The notes under the pieces are model-generated. The model did no database searches and was not told the origin of the DNA. It saw only the letters and a program-made list of their open reading frames with translations. A stretch of 56,351 nt of DNA from positions 59,384 to 115,734 of the forward strand of contig JAQGDQ010000668.1 of assembly GCA_030141605.1 (NCBI GenBank). Direction: 5' to 3'. The position numbers and the translations under genes are program-made. Source of the DNA: Tubiluchus corallicola. Its lineage: Eukaryota; Priapulida; Priapulimorpha; Priapulimorphida; Tubiluchidae. Shown piece after piece: positions 23,501 to 36,316 of this stretch. The stretch's first letter is position 1; each line of letters starts with the position of its first letter.

Positions 23501-26500
23501 AAAACACGTAAAACAAGTAACTTTTCAAACCTGCAGCTCCAAACACTTCGTTGTTGTCAGCATATAAGTATTTTTGGTGAAATTCACTGAATCTTATTCC
23601 TGGCCAAAAATCTTCAGCAAATCTGCGAATCAAGAAAAGTTTTTTTAGCAGTTACGTAACAAATTTTGGTAACATTAAATACAGGGTGTCGCATAAGTTT
23701 TCTACATTTTTTAACAAACAAAGAAAATGTTTGAAAATCGATACAGATGAACTAAAACCATTGGCAATTCTCTAGTCAACTTAGACGAAAGTCTGAAAAG
23801 CTGCACTGCACTAGCAGATTTTGCTACTTTTGCTACTTTCTTCAGGGACCGCAAGAGGCTTAGAGAGCAATCCATTGGCAGGACGGGCATCTTGCATTGA
23901 GAAAGTCTCTCACAGCTCACGAGTGGTGAGAAAGGGTTGCACCTTTTTGGGAATCTCCATTGTTAATAGTGAGAAAATAGTGTGGTCCATCTGGTGCACT
24001 GAATTTCCACCAGTCGGTGATCGAAGGACCTCATTTTTAACTTTACCTTTCGTCACCATAGCAACCAAATTCGAGTAAAAAAATAAATGAAAAGAATTCC
24101 GTTTCATTCTTCTAGGAGCTTGCCGAGATTGGAGAAAAATGTAAAAAGAAAATTAGAAATGAAAGTGTATGAAACTTTTGAGACACCCGGTATTTGTCTT
24201 ATCCACACATTTTTATGGATAACATGTGTTCAAGCCTTAACTATAACAAAAAGAGAATAGCTAAACTTTTAAACAGGTACTGAATGCACTTTAACATAGC
24301 AAAGCAAATAAATTCATAATTTGCCATCGCAGATCTAGAACTTCAGTAATGTCATATCCAGAGGCGTATCAAGACTTTAACATGCCCTAGGCTAATAGTT
24401 CTCAATTTTTTATAATTGTTTATGTAATGAGCGGATAAAACAATTACTTGTGGTGTATTAGAAACATTGTTAACCTGGTTTCTATGTGGTCATTACTAAT
24501 TACATGTATTTGCACAGGACTTATATTTAAACAGACTGCACAGCTGTTTGTGTAATAGCTCGCGCCTGTTCGTTATGTGGCACATAATATAAAAGCTGAG
24601 CCTACTAACTGCCTGTGGTGTGTTATAAAATGTGCCCTTTAAATGAACATGAAAGTACACACATTTTCCGAGGTATAAGAATTTTTCTAAAATGTGACGC
24701 CCTCCGACTTTGGCGCACTAGGCTATAGTCTAGTTTACTGGTTAATACGCCCCTGGTAACCCAAACACAAATTTCAGACAAATTTCAAAAAAGATGATCA
24801 ACTAATTGCTGAGCAGCAAATATGGCAGAAGATCAGTGATAAGTTAAACTTTACATCATAAATAGCTTTACTTACATATTAGCTAATTTTATCCACTTGT
24901 ACACGTTATTGTCTCTCAGCATTCCAGTAAACATTGTTTCATCATCTTGACAGGCATCAGTAGCAGAGGAAAAGTCCATAGCTTCACTTACTCTCACACA
25001 GCTGTACGTTCTTGGTACGTAGTTATAACCAGAAGGACAAATATAACTTTCTGAATATATCATAAAAAATTAATACCGTCTCACACAGATATACAGATGT
25101 TGAATTTGACACATATTATAGTTGTGCAGACATATTTAAAGGAAAGGCTAACTCCTTTCGGAAGTTATTTAAAGGAAAGGCTAACTCTTTTCGGAAGTTA
25201 TTTAAAGGAAAGGCTAACTCTTTTCGGAAGTTATTTAAAAGAAAGGTTAACTCTTTTCGGAAGTTAAGCTTATGTTTGCGAAAAATGTTAGAATGATTTA
25301 GTAATAAAAGAGCGATAACCGCCTTTAGTAATAAGAAAGTTACTGTAAAGTTGTAATCATGTCTTAACTGACAAAACCGAAGTCGTTGTGTCTTGTGAAC
25401 AAAACTGAAACTCACCTGGCAGGTAAGCGCGTTCGGGCAATAACCGCACTTCACAAATGTACTGAAGCTGCTCCTGACACGGAAAGTAACGGACGACATT
25501 AGTTCCAGAACTCGGGACGTAAGCTAGGCAACCGTCGTCAACGTCTCCTTCAACTACAAGTCCTGAATGGAAAAAAAAACATTGCTGATAAGCAGGGCTG
25601 TACCGTAGATGTGGAGTCAGCAGTAAATTTATTGTTAAAGGAGTCAGAGTTGTTAGAAATTAGGGTTTTGGAGTTGGAGTCGGGACTTGGGAGTACACTT
25701 ATTGTTAGAGGGGTAGGTAAAAAATAGACAAATTCAACCTCCAGCTACTCCTAACTTTTAATGCATTTATGCATAACGTCCCATTTTGGGACGCTTTCAT
25801 ATTGGTGTTTATGCAGTTAGAAGCAGTAGTGATGAAATGTCACTGTAGCTAAATATTGAGAGTATTACAAACTAGCATTTAAAGGCAGGAGTCTGGCATA
25901 ATATTGGCCAAATACTTGAGGTATCATTAAACACTGTTAACATTGCTTTCTTTCTCTTTATCTTCCGTCCCTCTCTTTTTCTTACTCACTTTTTATTTTT
26001 CACTCCTTCTCACAGCTTTACATTAGTGCTTGTATTATTCAAGTAAATTCAATGAATGTATTTCCTAATTATTTTTTTCACTCACCATAGTTGGACAAGT
26101 CTACAGATGTACCTTCATATCCTCCATACACAGTGCCATCATCCAGCCTCAGGCCAAGCCACACACTGTTTAAAATGAAAAGGTAATTTTCTCTGCAATA
26201 TATTTTATAAAACATATCTGTTTGAAATGTCTGCCTTTGGTAAAAAGCAAATAAATGCTCATCGGGTTGCCCTAGGCTGCAAAATTTACAGGAGTGCAGT
26301 TTGACAGGAAAGACGAGTCTATCCCAAAAAATACATAACTATTCCAATTGTTAATTAAAATAATTAAAACTGTTAGACGAGTGAATACGTTGCTGTACCA
26401 GGTCAAATAAAATGATGTTCTGTTAATAACTTAGTGGAGAACTTCTAGAATGAAAAACTGAAAGGAAGATAATTTTTCATATACTACCCCATTTCAAGTC

Positions 26501-29500
26501 TGATAAAAGCATACAATTAATAGTACAAAAGCATTTCTGATAATGAAGGTATATATTATAAACTTAACTAACGGAGGGCAAGCCCTCCATTGATGACATC
26601 ACAAACTAACATAATTTTCAGCAGCAAAAATATTTAGCGAGCGGTGTTAGATCGGCACTAGCAATTGTATTTCGGATTGCACAAAAAACAGGTAATATAG
26701 TTCTCAGTCAAATACGTTAGTTTGTGACGAGCACACATCCGACAGCTTTTAGTACAACACACTGAATATCTAACAGTAGCACTGTACTTCAAAAACACGT
26801 GCAACATGCTCATGGAATATTTTTGATGTTGAAAATTATGCTAGCTTGTGATATCATCAATAGTTGGGCTCGCATGCCGTTAATTAAGTTTTTAATCTAT
26901 TATTTAATTATCAGAAACGCGTTTGCAGTATTAATTGTGTTAAAAAGTTTACTTTTATCGGACATGAAACTGGGGTTGTATATGAAAAGTCTTCCTTTAA
27001 TGATTTTCACTGACAAAATTTTCCCCCATGCAATGCAAACTGCTGCATCAACTACTCAAGGTTTAAAAACTTACGGTTCTTCAGTATGATCCAGCACAAA
27101 TGATGAAAGAGCTTCTAGCTCCGTGGAATCAGAAAGCACAAATGTGTCCGCATTGTTAAGTCCACATTGTTTAGAAATTGATCCGTCTTCACACTCAATG
27201 TAAGAACACAATGTCCATCCTACATCATGCTTCCCAGATTCTGAGCCAAATTTTATACACCGTGTAGCTTGTCCATCAAAATTTTCATACGGTGGTGGAC
27301 ATCTATATTTTATGGCTGATAAAAGAAATGCTTAACGATAATTTAGCATTATGATAATTTTATAGATCTATAATAACAATCAGGGTCAATAAGAGAGCAA
27401 ATGCGAGGCCCTGGCGTGGAGGCTTGGTGGCAAAGTACCCACAGGGTCCAGGGCACAGAAACTTGTGAGGGGTTAGGGGGACCAAGCCTCCAAATTTTTT
27501 TTGAAAACTAAGGTGAAATTCTATGGATTTTAAGGCAATTAAAGTGTATTTCTCAGCTAAAATGAAAAGAACATTGTTCATTCACATTTAGAATTTCTAT
27601 TACGGTTGTTTAGAGCCTAATAAACTACATACGCTGAATTTCAAAAACACGCAAATATACTGTAGTATCCTACTCCATCTTGGTAAGTTAACTTGTCGGG
27701 CTTTCCTTGAGGCGAAATCGCTCCCAATCTCCCGCGCCGTAAGCAGGTAGGGGACAAACAAATTTTTCAAGGTCAAAGCGCGAGGCCTTTAACATGAGAG
27801 GCGCTAGGCAATCGCCAAGGTCACCTTGCCCTTTTGCCGACCCTGATAACATTATAACATTATATTACAGTAGGTTTGTTTCACGAAAATAAGAATGAGA
27901 ATCATTTTATTTTGCACACATGGACAGTAATAGTACTGCATCAAGGTACAGCAAAGGAAGGTGAAATACGACCATACAGTCCTTTTGTTCATTTGTTTAT
28001 TAGACCAAAACACCATTACAATTACATGATCAGGGCCTATTTCAAGGGAGGGAAGTGGGGATACTTCCCCGGGGCCTCACCCTCCAGTGGGCCTCGCGCC
28101 GAGGTGATTTGACTATTTGAGAAGTATTAAGGACTGGTCTTGAGAATAAAGCAGTTTTTCTTTCAATTGTTCATCCCTTTAACAACTGTATAACTCCATA
28201 TTTTCCCTTCGAAAATGCTTCTCCCGCGTTCTAGCAGTTAAAAATTTTCTGGGCGCCAACACCCCCCCCGAGGGGGCCTCACACGCCCCATTTCCCTGGC
28301 CCTCGCTTAGGCTGAAATGGGCCCTGTTCATAATCAGATATACTACGTACAACTATACAAACTGAAAACAAAATTTACTACAATTACTTGTCATGTGAGC
28401 AATTAATTAGTGAATGAATGATGTAACTGTTTGCAGCTGAGCTAAAAGCTGGAACTTTAAAAGCCCAACTGCAATACAGCGCGTGTTGTTAAGTGTTAGG
28501 GGGAGGTTAAAAGAGATGCACAATGAATAGAGATGACATGAGGGTAAAATTAGGGTGTAAGTAAGTAATGTAAGTAAAAGATAAAAAACACTAAAAAATA
28601 TAAAAAAAAATTAAAAATAAAACCGATGAGGTGATAATGATGAAAATGCAATGAAAATGAAGTCTAACATAATGTCAATCATTTTCGTTTACTGCCCAAT
28701 CAGCGTGCAAGTTATGTCACACACCCCTGAAATTACAAGTGAATTAGTGGAAATATATAGTCTAGTTTCGTTTATAGGAAGAAATGCACAACGCTTACGT
28801 CTATGAGTTACTGACTAAACCATTTTGCAATCAAGAAAATATGCAGTTTAGTTTTGTTTATGGCTTTGCAAGTTAGATAAAAACAACTATTTGATTAACT
28901 TTAAATGAGGACAAAACAAAATGTTTCCTTTTCTGTCCAGTTTTTATAAACCTCAGTGAGATATTCTCAGTCAAAATTAATCAAATGTGATCAAAACTTA
29001 TATTATATATCAATGTAATATTAGCTAATTTTACGCTATTTTTCTCCTTATATTCAAGGTTAGAAGATACCACTAGGACTTATGTGACTTGGGAATTCAA
29101 TATAAGAGTCGACTATGGAATGGAACAGTCAAATTTATTCCATTTCCGTAGCCTGACATACGGAAAAATACAAAAACTGATTAAATCTTGCAGACGAGGA
29201 CATGATCAGTTAATATAGAAAAAATACATGGCAGCCGTCATGTTCGTATGTTTAAAGGCAAGAAAGACTTTATATTTTTGTTGCTAATTTACTGTAAAGC
29301 AAGGCTAACAGGCTTAGTTTCTTTATTATACTTATGTCTCTGTATTTTGTAGTGCTTTGAAACTTCGTCTCTACTTTCTGTTTAAATTTTTTGGCTACTT
29401 GAAGTGTTAATTTCGTGTAAAAATAGCTGCTGCTCTACAAATTCGTGTTTATGAAAAAGAGCAATCAGTTTATCTGCTGATTAGACACTAGTTGTGACTG

Positions 29501-32500
29501 TCATGTTGTTTAGTTTAGTTTAGTTTAGCTTAGACAGTTGTTGTCCTGCGTGATGCTGCTGAGCGTTCCTACGTTACCGAGGAGGCGCAGCGATAGACCA
29601 ATATTATTGACGTCAATTACGTATACAGGGATGGACCGTGAGTGGCAACCAAAGTGGTGAACACAATGAGTCTGTACATGCTGCCCTTATTTTAATACTA
29701 AACTTTATGATATGCTGTAGTTGTGCGGCGTACATAAATAATTCTGATAATATAGTACAATATTTTAATGAAGTAGTGCAGAAATTGCAAACGTTTAATA
29801 CTTATTAAGACATAATGAAATGAATAGCAGTGAGTTAGATATAAAGGTGCATATGAACTTTCTGTTTACCTATCTTGTTACAGGATGACTGTATTTTACT
29901 AGAAACAATTTTAAATCATAGGAAATATATATATATATATATATAGCTATTTTTACACGAAATTAACACTTCAAGTAGCTAACAAATGACTTTCCAATTT
30001 ACACAGAAAGTAAAGACCAAGCATAGTTTGTCACATACTAGTATTACTCATATAGTATTATTCAAGTAGATATATATAGTGTGCAAATATACATATGTAT
30101 GTATATAGATATATATATGTTCAAGTAGATATATATAGTATGCAAATGTATTTGCATACTGTATATATTACTACTTGTATAATACTATATGAGTAATACT
30201 AAACTTACATAATATTATATGAATAAATTATTTTTGTTTAGATGAATTAAAACGTGATAAATAAATACAAATATAATTGCGTGTCGTGCATAAAATTAGA
30301 AAGTGTACATGCGTACCTTGTTCTTGAAATGATCTTAATAAGATTTCAAAGATGATTAGTTATTTCATGGATTACGGACCTAAACCATTTAGCTATGTAA
30401 AGCAATGCAGCATTGTAGGAAATTTATTTTGTGGAATATGGAATTAAGCCATTTAGCATGTAGAGCTATGCAGCATTCTACTAAATACCATTACATCATC
30501 AAACATACTGAAAAGGTGCCATATCTTGAAGAACACGTTCCTAACTCATAATATTAACAAGCTAAAATACCTTTTTCGCATACAGGACGAAACTCTGGAT
30601 CGGCTTGATCATCATCCATGTCAAATCCGAAATTACTGCGCAACACAAGAACGTTTCCACTCCCATCCGGTTCATCTTCATGCCATGCAGTGAATGTGAC
30701 CTTTTTTCCTGTTGAAGTCCACGTCCATTCTTCATCAGACAGGTAACCACTTGTCCAAACAGTGAATGTACCCAATGCCATATCAACTAAAAGTTTTTGA
30801 TATAGATTATCGATTACGATTACCGTATTTTCCCGTGTATAAGAGACCCTTTTTTGCTCAGAATTTTCACTTTAAAAATAGGAGGTCTCTTATACATGGG
30901 AGTAAGTCTTTTCAATAAGATGCATAAATTGTGACACTAATGATTTTAAAGAAATAAGTGCTCTACAACTGTTTTATTTCGAATAATTATAGTTTCCTTT
31001 CAATAAATCTTCTCCATGGCTAAATTCTAATGATAAAATTAATGTACCGGGTAAGTTATTATTTTTTTAAATGTCTCTTTGGTATTGGAGAGAAATCTAT
31101 TGTTCTGCAGCCAATCAACGCATCTGCATAAGCTCTCTGCATGCCCGTCGACGTCATTGATACGTCGGCAGAGGTCAACGAGATGAGTCAGCCTAAGCAA
31201 GGCGTGTCGCGTTCGACTATGAAGCGGTTGTAAGCAATACAGCATCGTGACACAGGTCTGACTCCAGTTGATATTTTTGATGAGAGTGATGAGGAATTTA
31301 ATGATTTCTATGACGAATAAAGTTATTCATTACCAAAAAACTTTTTTCCAGAATTTTTGCCTAAAAATTGAAGGGGTCTCTTATACACAAGGGTCTCTTA
31401 TACATGGGAAAATACGGTAAGTGCTACTTATTAGTAGGTGGATTGCCAACAACATGGCTTGCAGAAGATCTTGTTTAATGTCAACAACATGGCTTACAAA
31501 AGATTTTATTTAATGCCAACAACACGGCTTGCAGAAGATCTTGTTTAATGCCAACAACATGGCTTGCAGAAGATTTTATTTAATGCCAACAACACGGCTT
31601 GCAGAAGATCTTGTTTAATGCCAACAACATGGCTTGCAGAAGATCTTGTTTAATGCCAACAACATGGCTTGCAGTAGATCTTATTTAATGCCAACAACAT
31701 GGCTTGCAGAAGATCTTGTTTAATGCCAACTACATGGCTTGCAGAAGATCTTGTTTAATGCCAACAACATGGCTTACAGAAGATCTTGTTTAATGCCAAC
31801 AACATGGCTTGCAGAAGGTCTTGTTTAATGCCAACAACGTGGCTTACAAAAGATTTTATTTAATGCCAACAACACGGCTTGCAGAAGATCTTGTTTAATG
31901 CCAACAACATGGCTTGCAGTAGATCTTACTTAATGCCAACAACACGGCTTGCAGTAGATCTTATTTAATGCCAACAACATGGCTTGCAGTAGATCTTATT
32001 TAATGCCAACAACATGGCTTGCAGAAGATCTTGTTTAATGCCAGCAACATGGCTTGCAGTTGATCTTATTTAATGCCAGCAACATGGCTTGTAGTAGATC
32101 TTGTTTAATGCCAACAACGTGGCTTGCAGAAGATCTTATTTAATGCCAACAACATGGCTTGCAGAAGATCTTGTTTAATGCCAGCAATGTGGCATGCAGA
32201 AGATCTTGTTTAATGCCAACAACATGGCTTGCAGAAGATCTTTTTTAATGCCAGCAACATGGCTTGCAGAATGTTTAATGCCAGCAACATGGCTTGCAGA
32301 ATGTTTAATGCCAGCAATATGGCTTGTAGAAGATCTTGTTTAAAGTCCGTAAACTATTGCCTTAACTAGGAATGTTATGTGTGTCTTGTCATTCTGGTGT
32401 GATGTTTAAATGATAATGTGACACATGCAATCACAAAACACCACGTTTCTGGTGTTCAAAACAATTTCCAAAGCTGTTAAACAATATTTAGCAGCTTTTT

Positions 32501-35500
32501 ATTGAATGGAACCTTCCTAATGTGTTTTAATGGTATAGCTTTAATTTCGGGAGATATAGCCAATAAGGAAAGAGTGGCGAGTTCTGGCTAAGGATATGCA
32601 TTATACTGCCCCCTCTATCTTGAATGACCAGGTACGGCACTTGGTGGCATCACCAAGCATTAGCAAACACAAGGATTTTTTTCTGAGTCATGAATTTTAC
32701 ACTGCAAATTTATATTGCACAAAATTCTTTATAAAATTTAATAAAACTTTATACCTTTTTTCTTATTCAGCCACGTCACCACATCTGTATATTCATCTTG
32801 TGTCTCTAAACTCAACAGTTGACTGTCAATGTGCTCACAGTACGTCTTCGCCTGATTAACATCCAGGTCTTTGCTTCCAAGAAGATAACAGCTTTTAATT
32901 TGATGTCCTGCTGATTCAAAACCCGCATAACACGCAACTTCCGGGAACAAAAACAAGATTAATGACCATCTTATTTCCAAAATGATGCTTTCCCTTGCCA
33001 AATTTCTTGGAAGAACTTCAAATTAAGAATGAAATGTCAATAAACAGTGTGAAAATCACATAGACAAGAATAAAAATTGATTTCCAATATTTTAACACTT
33101 TACCACGAAATCATCAATAATTGTTTTTTGTACTGATACAATGCTGTTTTTTAAATGGTTGGCTGATAAATTTATTATAACAGTTTACTTCAAGTCACTT
33201 TAGAATTCAGCTTACAAAGTTAGAAACCAAGAACATAACTATAGGAAAATTTGATAAGCCTTATTTCAGTTTCATTGACAAATTTTGTGGATATAGTCGT
33301 CCTGTCTCTGCATTCGTTACCGCACAGCACTGTAAGTACTAGTCATTAAAACTACAAGCAAAATATTTATTTGAATTATTATATTAATGTGTTTTGTATA
33401 ATAATGTGTAGTTTTAGCCACAGATATGACTTGCCAATGTGAAGTACTAACGTGAATAATAGTTAAGCGTTACATTTTTCTGAACAATACAGAACGATAG
33501 ACTGACATAGGACCAGTGTAAAGCCTTTATGTAAGATGAGGAAATTATGTAGGTAATTACCTTTTTCACACACAGGATGATGGTCTTCACCAGAAAGGAT
33601 ATCATCCATTTTAAATTCAAGGGCTTCTGGCAACCATATGAAAACTCCGTTTCCCCATGGCTGATCCGGGGCCCAAGCACTGAACTCTAACTCTTTCACT
33701 GTCGACTCCCAGTAAAATGTTAAAGGATCTCCTTCATTACGATAACCGGTTGTCCAAACTCCTCCATACGGCATGTCAGCTGAAGTTATAATAACTACAG
33801 ATCACCAGTTTATAGTTAACAAAACCATTTTCTTACTTTTTCTGTCATTTTGGCTGATATTCAGGCCCAAATCATGATCATTTGGGGCAGCTAAGCTAAT
33901 GAAATTATGAGCCTGTCGTTGTGAACAACCGAAAATCATAAAAAATACATTTAATTTGCAATTAGATTAATAACCTGTAAAACCGCTATTACTGTAGTAG
34001 ATATGGCTTCTATCTATCTGTTACCTATTCTAAAAATGGGTTTAACCTAATAGCGAACGGTTGCTCTAGTTTTGCTAAAGTTTGTACTACTAGTTGGCTT
34101 TTACAAGACATTATATGCAGACATATTTTTGCCTGTATTTCTGTGGAAACTTCTATATCAATAAACGTTTAAGGTATATTCTACTGTTATACCTTTTGTC
34201 AACACGACAGGGCCTCCTCAGATGGAGTGACACTCCAACTCGCCCACACCCACATGGAATATCTCTTACTCCTGATTTTATGCATTTTACTATTCACTAG
34301 TTAGATGGGTACTAGCGCCTGCATCTCAGAACCACGTTGCCCCCCAAAAAAGAAAAAGAAAAATGAGTACTGCACCTCTCAGTGCACAGGCGTTCGCTTG
34401 TGATGTAGCGCACACGTTCGAGAGCTCATGCGGTAGCACAGTGGTGAACTTTAAATTGAAACTTAACATCGAAATTAAAATTTTTAAACTGAATTTTTGT
34501 GCATCGCACTGTATCTCGTACAGTAGCACTGTACTGAAATGTTCGTTATCGCAACACGCTAATGAAGTGTTTGTGCTATTGAAAATAATGTTCAGTTGTG
34601 ATGTCATCAATAGTTGGGCCCGCTGGCATTCGAGTTTAAGTTTTTCATTTGTTAATTAATTATCAATAAAAGCTTTGGCATTACTGTAGTTGTTAAAATG
34701 TATAATTTGTATTATACTTCAAACTAGGGTAGGATGTGAAAAATCATCCTGTTTTCCTTTAAACGAAGTCTGAGCATTCGGTCTTCATTCAACGGAAAAT
34801 GTCCCCAGTCAATGAACATGCTTGTATTAAAGTTACATACTCAATGAACATGCTTGTATTAAAGTTACATACTCAATGAACATGCTTGTATTAAAGTTAC
34901 ATACTCAATGAACATGCTTGTATTAAAGTTACATACTCAATGAACATGCTTGTATTAAAGTTACATACTCAATGAACATGCTTGTATTAAAGTTACATGC
35001 TCAATGAACATGCTTGTATTAAAGTTACATACTCAATGAACATGCTTGTATTAAAGTTACATACTCAATGAACATGCTTGTATTAAATTTACATACTCAA
35101 TGAACATGCTTGTATTAAAGTTACATACTCAATGAACATGCTTGTATTAAAGTTGCGTACTAAATATTACTATTAACTTACCTATTAAAATAAAGGTACC
35201 TATTTACATATTACCCAATTTGGCTAGTAAATACTTGCAAGGAGGAAAGTTTAGAAAGAATTACAATTTTTTATACCGTGTTCCTTTTTGAGCCATGCTA
35301 CCACAGCCTCATATTCTTCTCCAGTTTCAGTACTCAGTAACTGACTGCTAAGATTTGCGCAGTAATCAAATGATTCATCTCTGTTATTAGGACCACTTCC
35401 GAAGTGATAGCAGTGGATGCCCTGCCGTAGCATCAGCGATTTAAACCCTGGAGGACACACAACTTCTGGTGAAAAAAAGAAAAATGTGAATAGCTCTGAA

Positions 35501-36207
35501 GACCAAAGCTGACTAAGTATTTTAGATTTTATTATAAGACCTTAATGGATGTTTTTTCCAAGATCCAAGATTGTTTATTTCACATCAACACAAATACAAA
35601 ATTAATACATTAAATGAAACAAAATGTTTTCAATAATTCAGTGGTTGACAAAACAATCAATTACATCATAAGAAGCAATTTTTGAAAAAAAATGAACAGC
35701 TATACTCATTTGAATGATTTGTGTTGCACTGAAGTAAAGAAGCCAAGCTAGTAAAAATGCCCTGACTGTGAAATTTCAAGTAATGGGCAATGTTAATTAT
35801 ATCTATAGAACCAAAGTTCTGACAATGATGCAACACAACACAGCTTGTAAAAGAATCAGACAGGTTTTCAAAATTTTCATCTAGGCCCTGATTGTTAATA
35901 ATAATGATGATGATGATAATAATAATAGAATAATAATAGTAATTTATTAGCACGACTTATTAGGCTTTACACAGTTAAAAATACAATAAAATCAGAAAAC
36001 GAGATTGTTACGCTGCACAAATTACTAACACACGTGTATTATTATTATTGTTATTGTTATTGTTATTGTTATTGTTATTGTTATTGTTATTGTTATTGTT
36101 ATTGTTATTGTTATTGTTATTGTTATTGTTATTGTTATTGTTATTGTTATTGTTATTGTTATTGTTATTGTTATTGTTATTGTTATTGTTATTGTTATTA
36201 TTATTAT

Positions 36208-36245
<38 letters not shown>

Positions 36246-36281
36246 TTATTATTATTATTGTTATTATTATTATTATTATTA

Positions 36282-36316
<35 letters not shown>

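Noticed and set aside
23821-24107. ORFs on both strands as transposase
   Set aside because: They lie inside a TA-flanked MITE but show no DDE or helix-turn-helix wording that I can recognise.
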